A DNA stretch of 43,997 nt from Chloroflexota bacterium (GTDB lineage Bacteria > Chloroflexota > Anaerolineae > Aggregatilineales > J027), in NCBI GenBank assembly GCA_022616515.1, contig JAKEEQ010000213.1, positions 1 through 43,997 of the forward strand. Direction: 5' to 3'. The first letter of the stretch is position 1, and each line of letters starts with the position of its first letter. The position numbers were made by a program, and so were the translations under genes. Positions 32,616 to 40,841 of the stretch are shown here, piece after piece. The notes beneath the pieces were generated by a model. That model saw only the letters and a list, made by a program, of their open reading frames with translations, had not been told where the DNA came from and made no database searches.

Positions 32616-33107
32616 TCAAATGGCAAAATGAAAATAGATGATGTCGGTAGGTGTACGGGATTCAACAAAATTGCCACTCGTGCGTTTGTCAATGACAGCA
32701 CGCCAGAATGTTGCCGACGGCTTATTGTTGTGTGGCGTGGTGATTTGCCAGTCGCCCGGATAGCGGTCAAAGCACAAATTTGCCGCAAAAGCCCCGATGC
32801 CGCGACGACGAAATTTGCGCATGACAAAAAACTCAGAAATTGACATCAACTCAGCGTCAAACGTGCCAGATGCCACATCGGTTGTGCCCCGTGTGATCAG
32901 GGTAAAGCCCGCAATTGATTCGCCATAGCGAATGAAGTATGCGTCGCGTCGCTCTTCAATCCAATAGTTATCAAGATACATGTATTCATATCGACCATGA
33001 GCATTGACATCATCGCCTGTGAATTCGCTGAAATCGTAGAGATAAAGCTGCATGAGGTTTTGCAGCACCGATTTGTCTTCATATGGGATCATGTCCAAAG
33101 AAATCAT
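32616..33107 (-). CDS. GNAT family N-acetyltransferase, short
   Basis: A 163-aa protein beginning MISLDMIPYEDKSVLQNL. It carries the GNAT core: strand-rich EYMYLDNYWIEERRDAYFI, then SISEFFVMRKFRRRGIGAFA (about 105-124), where RKFRRRGIG is the acetyl-CoA loop. The segment YLYDFSEF near 22-29 is typical of a GNAT subgroup often annotated as predicted acetyltransferases of unknown substrate. It lies 46 bases downstream of hmuV on the same strand but without overlap, so operon membership is uncertain. A second in-frame ATG (MIPYED) is possible as start. Confidence 0.85.
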   Translation of the reverse strand: MISLDMIPYEDKSVLQNLMQLYLYDFSEFTGDDVNAHGRYEYMYLDNYWIEERRDAYFIRYGESIAGFTLITRGTTDVASGTFDAELMSISEFFVMRKFRRRGIGAFAANLCFDRYPGDWQITTPHNNKPSATFWRAVIDKRTSGNFVESRTPTDIIYFHFAI

Positions 33108-33153
33108 GATGTTTTTATCCAGTTCATCTCATTCCAAACCGTCAATCAGAATA

Positions 33154-33936
33154 TCACGAATCCTGTTTTTTGCTGAGGGGCAGCGGGACAATGAGGGGGC
33201 GGTCATAATGTGGGTGGGGCATCACGACGGTGGGCAGGTTGAAGGCTGCAAAGAGATTTTCTTCAGTGAGTACCGCCTGTGGTGTGCCGACATCCACCCA
33301 CGTACCATCACGCAAAATGCCGATGCGGTCAGCATAGATAGCGGCGAGATTGAGATCGTGGACGATGGCGATGATGGCTGCCCCCTCGCTGGCAAGGGAT
33401 TGGGCAATCATCATGATAAGCTGCTGGTGGCGCAAATCGAGGGTGCTGGTGGGTTCATCCAGCAGGAGCAGATCAGTTTGCTGGGCCAGAATGCGCGAAA
33501 AGGTGACCCGCGATTGTTCGCCGCTGGAGAGGGTTGCGAAAAAGCGGTCAGCTAGATAATCGGATTCGGTGCTTTTAAGGCTGGTTTCGACGACTTCACG
33601 ATCATGCGGGGTTTCGGCGCGTTTGATGTGGGGATGGCGACCGAGCATCACTACATCGTACACCGAAAAATCGAAGCTGACCGATTCGCGCTGGGCCATG
33701 ACCGCCCGCTTCAGGGCAAGCTGGCGGCGCGAATATTCTCCGAGCGGCTGCCCGTTCAGGGTAATCACGCCGCCGGAGGGTGTTAATTCTCCGCTGAAAA
33801 GGCGCAGCAGGGTGCTTTTGCCCGCACCATTGGGGCCAACCAGCGCGAAGACCTCGCCGCGTTCAACGGACAGACTAACATCATTAATGATGGTTTTGCC
33901 ATTGATGGTGTAGGAAAGGGAGGTTGCTTCCAGCAT
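33154..33936 (-). CDS. hmuV: heme ABC importer ATP-binding protein
   Basis: A 260-aa cytoplasmic ATPase with Walker A GPNGAGKST (34-42), Q-loop region VMAQRESVSFDFSVYDVV, the ABC signature as LSSGEQSRV (about 140), Walker B LLLLDEPTS and the H-loop IVHDLN. The segment VVMLGRHPHIKR matches HmuV-type importer ATPases. Its ATG overlaps the permease stop as TGATG, giving the order hmuT-hmuU-hmuV. The family energises uptake of heme or ferric siderophores. Hemin is the preferred assignment from resemblance, but siderophore or cobalamin cannot be excluded. Confidence 0.88.
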   Translation of the reverse strand: MLEATSLSYTINGKTIINDVSLSVERGEVFALVGPNGAGKSTLLRLFSGELTPSGGVITLNGQPLGEYSRRQLALKRAVMAQRESVSFDFSVYDVVMLGRHPHIKRAETPHDREVVETSLKSTESDYLADRFFATLSSGEQSRVTFSRILAQQTDLLLLDEPTSTLDLRHQQLIMMIAQSLASEGAAIIAIVHDLNLAAIYADRIGILRDGTWVDVGTPQAVLTEENLFAAFNLPTVVMPHPHYDRPLIVPLPLSKKQDS

Positions 33937-35024
33937 CAGACTCCTCGCCGCTGGTAAAGCCAGATTAAGAACAGGAAAAAAGGTCCGCCTATCAGGGTCG
34001 TGACCACCCCCAATGGGACTTCGGTGGTGGCGATAGTTCGCGCCAGAATGTCGGCTTCCAACAGAAATATCGCGCCGCCGAGCATGCTGGCAGGCAGCAG
34101 CAGGCGATGGTCCGGGCCAAACAGCAGGCGGATAAAATGGGGCACGACCAGTCCCACAAACCCAATAATGCCGACATAGGCCACGCCGATGCCCGTCATC
34201 AGGGCGCTGAGGATGATTGCCGCCAGTCGCAGCCGCTGAACGTCAATACCCAGATAACCTGCTTCTACCTCGCCTAACGCCATGACATTAAGCGGTCGCG
34301 CCATGAACAGCGAAAACAGTGCCCCGGTCAGGATGACAGCAGCGGTTAACTCAACCTCTTCCCATTTTACCGCGCCCAGACTGCCCAGCGACCAGAAAAT
34401 AATATCGCCGACTTTTTCCTGCCCGGCGCGAAAGGTCATCAGGCCCACATAGGCGGCGGAGATGGCGCTGAAGGCGACGCCAACTAACAGCATGGTGGTG
34501 GGATTGGTGCGGCGCTGGTAGTAGGCCAGTCGATACACCAGCAGCGTTCCCGCAATCGCCCCGGCAAATGAAAATCCCGCCACACCAAGATCATAACCGA
34601 GGATCGTAAAACTCAAGTCAAAGGTGATGGCGGACACCGCGCCAACGGCGGCCCCACTGGAAACGCCAATCAGGGAGGGTTCGGCTAAGGGATTGCGCAG
34701 GACGCCCTGCAACATACTCCCCGACAGTGCCAACCCGATTCCGACCAGCACCGCCATTGCTACACGGGGCAGGCGAATGGTAGTAATAAGGGCCGATAAA
34801 CGCCGCACATCGCGATTGTTGTAGTCGAGGTCGCTCTGATAACCGAGATGAAGATAGTCGCTGGAGGCATCGAGCGTAGCTTTGTAGGCAATGTCCGCCG
34901 GGACATCGACGGTGCCTGCCTGAATGCTGTTTATCACGGCCACCGCCAGCACAACAAATAATCCCGCGATGACGATGAGGCGGGTCGCGGGATGGCGGCG
35001 GATTTCCTGCCAGCGTTTAGTCAT
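33936..35024 (-). CDS. hmuU: FecCD-type ABC importer permease
   Basis: A 362-aa protein with about ten membrane helices. The FecCD-family hallmark GSMLQGVLRNPLAEPSLIGV (about 105-124) is present, as are the coupling segment near GYLGIDVQRLR and GLVVPHFIRLLFGPDHR. Charged loop residues after the first helix (SSDYLHLGYQSDLDYNNRD) are longer than in many homologues. The start overlaps the binding-protein stop by eight bases (ATGACTAA) and the stop overlaps hmuV by one base, so the three genes are tightly coupled. It forms the membrane channel of the importer, probably as a dimer. Confidence 0.9.
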   Translation of the reverse strand: MTKRWQEIRRHPATRLIVIAGLFVVLAVAVINSIQAGTVDVPADIAYKATLDASSDYLHLGYQSDLDYNNRDVRRLSALITTIRLPRVAMAVLVGIGLALSGSMLQGVLRNPLAEPSLIGVSSGAAVGAVSAITFDLSFTILGYDLGVAGFSFAGAIAGTLLVYRLAYYQRRTNPTTMLLVGVAFSAISAAYVGLMTFRAGQEKVGDIIFWSLGSLGAVKWEEVELTAAVILTGALFSLFMARPLNVMALGEVEAGYLGIDVQRLRLAAIILSALMTGIGVAYVGIIGFVGLVVPHFIRLLFGPDHRLLLPASMLGGAIFLLEADILARTIATTEVPLGVVTTLIGGPFFLFLIWLYQRRGV

Positions 35025-36204
35025 TGCTTAAATAGGCTTTCAACGCTTCGCCGCGTCCGGGCACGTGCAGGGCTGCCGCGATTTCGTCAATGTCGGTCGC
35101 GTTCTCAATGATGATGACCGCCGCATCGGTGTCAAGTGGCTCCGTCGTAACAATCAAATCCGTCGCGGCGATGTCCTGCGCATCATCATAAAGTTCGGCA
35201 TGGAAGCCCAGATTCTGGACGGTTGCCAGCAGCGTTTCATCGGTGACGAGGATGCGGGTTGGCGGTTCACCGGGCCATTCAACCTCCGACTCCCATGTCA
35301 TCTCAGGATGGAAGGCTTGTGCCAAAATCATGAGAGCTTCCCCGGTGCGGATCGACATGCCGAGCAGTAACTGGGTATCCATCACAATCACATTATCGTT
35401 TTCGACGGCGGGGGTATCACGCAGGCCCTGTTCATCGAGGATGGCGTCTAATCCGCCGGATGCTTCGACATTGCCTTCGGTCAGGACGAGGTAATCGGGG
35501 AAGGCAGCAAAAATAATCTCCGCGCTGAGCGGCGCATAACCTTCCACACCTGCATCAACCGCCGTGTTATGTCCACCCGCGCCGGTAATCATAAAATGAC
35601 CGGGTGTGCCCGCTCCAGCGGCGAGTTGCAGGCCGCGCCCACGCAGATAGGGGTGAAAGACGGCAGGTGGTTCGGCGGTGTTTGCCAGCGCAATCTCAAC
35701 CCATTTCATTTCGAGGGCGAGTTTATCGGCGAGTTCCTGCCCTTTTTCGCTAACACCCAATGCGGCAGACACCATCTTGATTTTCTGGAAAGGCAAATCA
35801 AGGCCGCCGGTGTCATTGTCGGGGATGATGACCACCGGAATGCCCACGCCGCGAATCTGGTCGAGCACATCATCGGGACCACAGATTTGCGTACAGAAAA
35901 AGATATCGGGGTCTTCGGCGATGACGGGTTCGGCGGTCAGGCGACGCCCAAAGCCAATGACGGGAAGGTCGTCCAGCAGGTAGGGTGGATAGGTAGAACT
36001 TGAATCGACGCCGACGAGGTTATCCTCAAAGCCGAGAGCGACGATGATTTCAGTGACATCGCCACTACCGGAGACAATCGCATCTATTGAGTTGATGGTG
36101 ACGTCATTACCTTCGGCATCAGTGATAGTGATGGGGAAGGGACCGCCCTGAGCGTGGATCATGCTGGTGAGTAGAAGTATGATGAGAAAAAATAGTCGCT
36201 TCAT
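35017..36204 (-). CDS. hmuT: heme/iron-complex ABC importer substrate-binding protein
   Basis: The start is the ATG at MKRLFFLIILLLTSMIHAQ, with AGGA seven bases upstream; a longer frame to 36465 would add 87 residues of repeat-derived sequence. The 395-aa protein has a signal peptide (cleavage IHA|QGG) and no lipobox cysteine, unusual for a Gram-positive-type binding protein. The periplasmic-binding fold is shown by EIIVALGFEDNLVGVDSSST, LPVIGFGRRLTAEPVIAEDP and GVGIPVVIIPDNDTG. The C-terminal about 90 residues are an extra segment beyond the usual HmuT length (about 300). A CTQICG motif could be a disulfide or ligand site. Ligand class inferred from its coupled permease and ATPase. Confidence 0.8.
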   Translation of the reverse strand: MKRLFFLIILLLTSMIHAQGGPFPITITDAEGNDVTINSIDAIVSGSGDVTEIIVALGFEDNLVGVDSSSTYPPYLLDDLPVIGFGRRLTAEPVIAEDPDIFFCTQICGPDDVLDQIRGVGIPVVIIPDNDTGGLDLPFQKIKMVSAALGVSEKGQELADKLALEMKWVEIALANTAEPPAVFHPYLRGRGLQLAAGAGTPGHFMITGAGGHNTAVDAGVEGYAPLSAEIIFAAFPDYLVLTEGNVEASGGLDAILDEQGLRDTPAVENDNVIVMDTQLLLGMSIRTGEALMILAQAFHPEMTWESEVEWPGEPPTRILVTDETLLATVQNLGFHAELYDDAQDIAATDLIVTTEPLDTDAAVIIIENATDIDEIAAALHVPGRGEALKAYLSND

Positions 36205-36264
36205 CGAAAATCCTGAATTCGTGATTCCGGGGGCGACATCGCCTGCCCCATGTGTTAACGTTTT

Positions 36265-36309
36265 CCCACCTCTCCCTAAATCCCTCTCCGCAGGGCGGAG
36301 AGGGACTTT
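36265..36309. repeat. hairpin repeat family D, inverse copy
   Basis: CCTCTCCCTAAATCCCTCTC is followed by CGCAGGGCG and GAGAGGGACT, the inverse of the unit at 13073-13112. Stem CCCTCTC/GAGAGGG. Confidence 0.75.
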
Positions 36310-36466
36310 GCAACCTGCTGAATATGCTATAGTTGCCGGGACGGTTACATTTTGGTGAACCGTCAGGACAACGCTCTGTTGCTCCTCCGCAGGGCGGGAG
36401 GTGGCTCGCAGAGCCGGAGGCGGTGGGTTTCTGAATCGCTTACCTGCAAAAGTGCCATTCCCCATT

Positions 36467-36505
36467 TCTCCCCATTTATGGGGAGATGTCCGAAGGACAG
36501 AGGGG
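36467..36505. repeat. hairpin repeat family B, exact inverse copy of 12858-12896
   Basis: Thirty-nine bases are identical to the reverse complement of 12858-12896, about 24 kb away. It sits just after the alpha-toroid gene's 3' end. Confidence 0.93.
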
Positions 36506-36528
36506 AAGGAGCGTTAGGGTTTGCTAAA

Positions 36529-37770
36529 TCATTCTTCCGCCAACGCCTGAACATCTTCCGGCAGTTTGCTCACTTCGTCGTCGGGCAGCAACGTTACGAC
36601 CGCTGGCGAAATGTTTTCCCACGTATCGGGTTCTTGTTCAGCCAGCCATAATAGCACATCTGCCGGTAGGAAGTCTTCAATGATGTAGCCCGTGTACTGG
36701 TATTCGGCGACCCAATTGATGATTTCGATACCGTAGAGTTCTTCATCAGTGAAGGGGTCAACGACGGTTACGAGGAAATCATCGGCAGTATCCAGTTCCT
36801 CCATCATAAAGCCTTCGGCAATGGGTGCCCACTGCGCGGCATCGAGTGTCGGGGCTTCACCTGCTGCCGTTTCGTCTTCTTCACTGTCTTCGCCATCTGC
36901 TTCTTCATCGTCGCCTTCGATCTCCTCGGTTTCGAGAATGCTGTTCAGGCTGAGGCCGCGGAATACCAGCGCACCAAGAGCAGTTGCTGATACAGGTAAT
37001 TCTTCGCCAAACGCACCGTCTTCGGTGACGTTTTGCATCATAAAACCAACGGCGGGTGCCCACTCGACCATCAAATCGGCCCCAACCGCGTTCAGACCAG
37101 TAAGAACGTAGGCCGTTAGCAAAGTCGAACTATCTCCTGCATTCTCAAAAGGCCAGCCACCATCTTCATTCTGAGTTTCGGTAAGATAATCAATGGCAGC
37201 ATTAATGGCTTCCTCGTTTTCTGTTAGAGCTAAGGCGTGTATGCAAGAGGCGGTAACAGCAGGTTCGGAATCGTCGCCAGCCTCTTTGCCAAAGCCGCCG
37301 TCTTCATTCTGGCGGTCCAGCAAAGCGGAGGTAACCAGACTTGGGACGGATGTCCCGGTGGCATTCAACGCAATGAGACCCAGACATAAACCCTCAACAT
37401 CCTGACCGCGATCACGGGCAAGACGCGAATTCAGGGAGGCGAAAATTGCACCATCAGCAAAAGTTTTTGCATCTTCACCAGCGGCGGCAATTGACAGGAC
37501 CATCAGTGATGCATCATAGATAGTAACATCGTCCTTGTTTTCGGCATAATAATCGGTGATCCAGGTTAGTGCATCGGCATCGGGTTCATCGAGCAGGCTC
37601 AGAGCGATATTGGACAGGATAGTATCAACAATGCCTTCGCCATAGGAGCCGTCATCATTCTTTTGAGATTTTACATAATCAAGCGCAGCAAGGGCGGGAT
37701 CACCCTGAGCGGAAACAATTGGGGTGGCGATTAGCAGGACGACAATCATCGTCAGTAAGACACGTCTCAT
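36529..37770 (-). CDS. secreted alpha/alpha-toroid protein (prenyltransferase/squalene-oxidase repeats)
   Basis: The start is the ATG at MRRVLLTMIVVLLIATPIVS, with GAGGAAA upstream; 14 extra residues to 37812 are unlikely. The 413-aa protein has a signal peptide (cleavage VSA|QGD) and toroid repeats with QNEDGGFG, QNEDGGWPF, SQKNDDGSYGEG and TEDGAFGEE, the QW-type motif of prenyltransferase/squalene cyclase folds. No DXDD-type catalytic motif is seen and export argues against terpene cyclisation. An acidic low-complexity stretch (EEIEGDDEEADGEDSEEDE) at about 285-305 splits the repeats from a C-terminal domain of about 100 residues. A surface protein using the toroid fold for binding is an inference. 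Confidence 0.8.
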   Translation of the reverse strand: MRRVLLTMIVVLLIATPIVSAQGDPALAALDYVKSQKNDDGSYGEGIVDTILSNIALSLLDEPDADALTWITDYYAENKDDVTIYDASLMVLSIAAAGEDAKTFADGAIFASLNSRLARDRGQDVEGLCLGLIALNATGTSVPSLVTSALLDRQNEDGGFGKEAGDDSEPAVTASCIHALALTENEEAINAAIDYLTETQNEDGGWPFENAGDSSTLLTAYVLTGLNAVGADLMVEWAPAVGFMMQNVTEDGAFGEELPVSATALGALVFRGLSLNSILETEEIEGDDEEADGEDSEEDETAAGEAPTLDAAQWAPIAEGFMMEELDTADDFLVTVVDPFTDEELYGIEIINWVAEYQYTGYIIEDFLPADVLLWLAEQEPDTWENISPAVVTLLPDDEVSKLPEDVQALAEE

Positions 37771-37873
37771 GGTAGCGGTTTCCTCATTTCCAGAATCTTC
37801 GGCTAAAATCATCTGTTGTACGCACCATGTGAGATGTTTTACCCCAATCCGCAGTTCGGATGTGTCGGGCAGC

Positions 37874-37940
37874 GGACGCCATGTATGGCGTCCCTACAGC
37901 CTCATTGAGGTTTTTCGTAGGGACGGGATATATCCCGTCC
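37874..37940. repeat. BIME-like element, palindrome types i + ii
   Basis: GGACGCCATGTATGGCGTCC (37874-37893) is followed by CTAC. GTAG then precedes GGACGGGATATATCCCGTCC (37921-37940). Nearly the same as the element at 2792-2857, with a different spacer. It lies between divergent genes. Confidence 0.9.
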
Positions 37941-38033
37941 GCTTTTATCCTGTTTTTTCTTTCACATGCTGCGTGACACTATAGTAACAATACTTCACAA
38001 CCTTAAACAGGAGATAAATTATCTCGGATTGTT

Positions 38034-39110
38034 ATGTATATCCTCTTGATTGAACCCTACGACACCGGCTCCCACGCGGTGTGGATGCGCGGCTACCAGC
38101 AGCACAGCCAGCATCGTGTCGATATTTTAAGCCTTGAAGGGCAATTCTGGCAGTGGCGATTGTTAGGCGGGGTGGTCACACTGGCGGAGCGATTTTTGGC
38201 TCTGGAAGAAAAGCCGGATGTGATTATCGCCTCGGATATGCTGGATGTCAGCACCTTTCGCGCCCTGACCAGAACGGACATACCCATTGCCCTCTATTTC
38301 CATGAAAACCAATTGACCTACCCGCGTGGTCCGCGCCAGAAACTGCGCAACCACTACGCCTTCATCAACTATGTGAGCGCACTGGCAGCCGATCATGTGT
38401 ATTTCAACAGCGAATATCACCAGAACGTTTTTTTGCAGGAACTCCCGCGCTTGCTTAATCATTTCCCCGACCATAAGAACCTGCATACGATTGACGAAAT
38501 CGCCAGAAAATCGAGTGTGCTGCTGGTGGGGATGGATTTGCAGCGCTACGATACCCATCGCCCTATCAGCAGTCGCAAAGGTTCGCCGCTCATCATGTGG
38601 AATCATCGCTGGGACTATGACAAAAACCCCGTGCCCTTTTTGAAGGCGCTGATCCGGTTGGCCGAAGAAGGTCTTGACTTTGAAGTGGTGCTGGCCGGGG
38701 AAAACGTCCGTCAGCAACCCACCGAATTTATCGAGGCGCGGGAGATATTGGGGGAACAGATTATCCATTACGGTTATGTCGAGTCGTTTGCGGACTATGC
38801 ACGGCTGTTGTGGGCGGCGGATGTCATCGTCAGTACGGCAAAGCAGGATTTTTTCGGCATCAGCATGGTGGAGGGCATTTACTGCGGCTGTTATCCACTG
38901 CTGGCGAATCGCCTGAATTATCCCTATCTCATCCCTGAAATGCACCGTCCCGCGCACCTCTTTGATAAAGATGCTGCCCTGACTTTCAAACTGCGGGAGT
39001 ATTTACAGCATCCTCGACCAGCCCCCTCTGATCTACATGAATTTGTTGTCCAATTCGATTGGCGGGTGCAGGCTGCCCACTACGATGCGACATTCCACAT
39101 GTTGATTTGA
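38034..39110 (+). CDS. DUF3524 glycosyltransferase (tRNA-queuosine alpha-mannosyltransferase family)
   Basis: A 358-aa protein. The N-terminal half is DUF3524: LLIEPYDTGSHAVWMRGY (4-21), ALYFHENQLTYP (about 86-97) and an FNSEYHQNVFL segment. The second half is a GT-B glycosyltransferase group 1 domain with MWNHRWDYDKNP (about 188-199), a HYGYVESFADYARLLWAADV region and the donor-site EX7E-like STAKQDFFGISMVEGIYCGC (about 266-285). The family includes the animal enzyme GTDC1/QTMAN, which mannosylates queuosine in tRNA-Asp. A bacterial role in tRNA or another glycosylation is inferred from this resemblance. No queuosine genes are adjacent. Confidence 0.85.
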   Translation: MYILLIEPYDTGSHAVWMRGYQQHSQHRVDILSLEGQFWQWRLLGGVVTLAERFLALEEKPDVIIASDMLDVSTFRALTRTDIPIALYFHENQLTYPRGPRQKLRNHYAFINYVSALAADHVYFNSEYHQNVFLQELPRLLNHFPDHKNLHTIDEIARKSSVLLVGMDLQRYDTHRPISSRKGSPLIMWNHRWDYDKNPVPFLKALIRLAEEGLDFEVVLAGENVRQQPTEFIEAREILGEQIIHYGYVESFADYARLLWAADVIVSTAKQDFFGISMVEGIYCGCYPLLANRLNYPYLIPEMHRPAHLFDKDAALTFKLREYLQHPRPAPSDLHEFVVQFDWRVQAAHYDATFHMLI

Positions 39111-39187
39111 TGCAAAAGCACACTAACGATGTATTCCCATGTGAATCATAATGGCAGAAACATTCGGTCTCACTGAGGGAATGTGCC

Positions 39188-39730
39188 ATGAGGATTTTAT
39201 TGACATACGCGACATCGCATGGTTCCACCGCCGAAATCGCTGAATTTATCGGTGATAAACTCGGCAAACGGGGCCACAATGTATCGGTTGAAGACGCGGC
39301 ACTGGTGATGAGCATTGACGGTTTTGATGCCTTTGTGATTGGCTCGGCGATTCATTCCGGCGAATGGCTGCCGGAGGGCATCGCCTTTGTCGAGGAATTT
39401 GGCGACGAAATCGACGATAAGCCCGTCTTTTGTTTTGTAACCTGCATCCGTGTTCTGGAAGACAAGGGCTACGATTGGGTGCTGAATAATTACATGCCGC
39501 CCTGGCTGCTCGAACGCCTCAATTTGCTGGACGTAACTGCCTTTGCCGGGAAACTGAAGTTTGATGATGTTAGCTGGGAAGAGGAATGGACGCTGGCCCT
39601 GAAATATGACGGCAGTCATCCCGCCATTGACTTCGATGGCGACTTTCGGCAGTGGGACAAGATCGAAGCGTGGGCAGACAGCATCGCCCGGCAGTTGAAA
39701 ACCCACAAAAAATCGAAAAAGGACGATTAG
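39188..39730 (+). CDS. flavodoxin-domain protein (HemG/protoporphyrinogen-oxidase-like)
   Basis: A 180-aa protein. The FMN phosphate loop is TYATSHGSTAEIAEFIGD (6-23); GSAIHSGEW (about 55-63) and a CFVTCIRVLEDKGYD segment follow, as in the flavodoxin_5/HemG-like family. Such proteins carry FMN and pass electrons; some oxidise protoporphyrinogen IX with menaquinone. The heme importer about 3 kb away gives only weak support for a heme role. It follows the DUF3524 gene by 77 bases on the same strand. Its stop overlaps the convergent DUF7309 gene's stop (TTAG, 39727-39730). Confidence 0.85.
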   Translation: MRILLTYATSHGSTAEIAEFIGDKLGKRGHNVSVEDAALVMSIDGFDAFVIGSAIHSGEWLPEGIAFVEEFGDEIDDKPVFCFVTCIRVLEDKGYDWVLNNYMPPWLLERLNLLDVTAFAGKLKFDDVSWEEEWTLALKYDGSHPAIDFDGDFRQWDKIEAWADSIARQLKTHKKSKKDD

Positions 39731-40761
39731 CCCCTTAATGAATTTTCCAGATCAAGACGCACAAAATCGAGTACGCGGAATGCAGATGTCATTTCCACCA
39801 CTAATCCCGCCGGGTCAGCAACCAAGCTAAGCAATTCTGCCAGCATAGGCGAGCGTACCAGAAGCTTAGCCGGGCGGTGACCAGTGCGGGCCAGTTGCCG
39901 CAGCACAATTTCAGGCACTGTACCCCACATGGCCTCAAGAGAGGGCAGGGGTTGGAGCAATTCCACACCGATGACCATTCCCGCCAGTGGTTCAACCAGC
40001 AGGACTGCATACGCAAAGTAGGGGCGGGTTCCCTCCTCACCAATCTGGGCAGGTATCATGAAACAATCGGTTTCAATCTGGTGCAACTGCCGGGGCATTT
40101 TTTTGACGGCATCCAGCAGTGTATGATCAACCTGTACTTCAATCAGGGCCGCTGGTGGGCGCTGTACTTTCATGATATGGTCTTCCCACCTCAGAACGTT
40201 GTTTTTACGACGCGGAACACGCACCAGATACTGTTCGATGTCTTCTATGCTGTCCATCAAAGCCGGATTTTCCTTATAACGCGGCGCGACATCCAGCAGT
40301 TGTTCGAGCGCGTAGGCCAGAAAACGTGCCTGTGGACCATCAATGTACCAGGGTGCCAGACCGGGCGCATACTGGCGAAAGGCAGGCCACGCGTGATGAC
40401 CACGAAATTTGTAGGCCAGTTCTTTGATTTTGGCATAGTCCTGTTTGTCGATGTCAAAGCGATTTTCAAATGACGCCATGAGTTGGGGCATGTTCATCAA
40501 ATCAGTGGGTTCTACATTCGGGTAAAAGTCTTGAAAATCCCAGAATTGATAAAGCCCCTGTGCGCCCAGATAGACTGTGACGGCGTAATGTTCGCCCGCC
40601 ATGCCCATCACACTCACAAAACCGAATTCCTTTGTTTCCGGATTCTGTACGCCGAACAGGTCAATTTCTTCCATCCACTGCCATGGGGCAAGTTCCCGCA
40701 CTTGAACGGATAGATCATACAGCCTTTGCCATTCCTCACGAGTTGGCGGCGGATTTTCCAT
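39727..40761 (-). CDS. DUF7309/DUF6930-type protein of unknown function
   Basis: The start is the ATG at MENPPPTREEWQRLYDL, with GGAG nine bases upstream; a GTG at 40776 is the alternative. The 344-aa cytoplasmic protein opens with RELAPWQWMEEIDLFGVQNP and GFVSVMGMAGEHYAVTVYLG, the pattern of the DUF7309 region. The second half (about 215-340) matches the DUF6930-like segment (YFAYAVLLVEPLAGMVIGVE; PAKLLVRSPMLAELLSLVA). I recognise no catalytic motif. It stands 81 bases downstream of the M1 peptidase on the same strand and converges on the flavodoxin gene. Confidence 0.8.
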   Translation of the reverse strand: MENPPPTREEWQRLYDLSVQVRELAPWQWMEEIDLFGVQNPETKEFGFVSVMGMAGEHYAVTVYLGAQGLYQFWDFQDFYPNVEPTDLMNMPQLMASFENRFDIDKQDYAKIKELAYKFRGHHAWPAFRQYAPGLAPWYIDGPQARFLAYALEQLLDVAPRYKENPALMDSIEDIEQYLVRVPRRKNNVLRWEDHIMKVQRPPAALIEVQVDHTLLDAVKKMPRQLHQIETDCFMIPAQIGEEGTRPYFAYAVLLVEPLAGMVIGVELLQPLPSLEAMWGTVPEIVLRQLARTGHRPAKLLVRSPMLAELLSLVADPAGLVVEMTSAFRVLDFVRLDLENSLRG

Positions 40762-40841
40762 GTCTATTATCTCCACGCTGAAGTCATGCTACCTATTTTG
40801 ACACATGCGTGGAGATTTACCAGTGCCTGCGAGAATTGTAC

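Larger units (their letters stand above)
36205..36528. other. 324-base repeat-rich gap upstream of the hmu operon
   Basis: The gap holds a family D hairpin (36265-36309), a CTCCGCAGGGCGGGAGG hairpin (about 36382-36400) and the 39-bp family B unit (36467-36505). A promoter for the hmu operon should lie in the first about 150 bases upstream of 36204, but I see only weak candidates and no clear Fur-like box. Confidence 0.6.

Noticed and set aside
36205-36360. Fur box or other iron-responsive operator upstream of the hmu genes
   Set aside because: No convincing GATAATGATwATCATTATC-like or other clear inverted repeat was found apart from the common hairpin families.
38163-38957. 264-codon open frame on the minus strand
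   Set aside because: Antisense shadow of the DUF3524 glycosyltransferase, whose motifs are clear on the plus strand.
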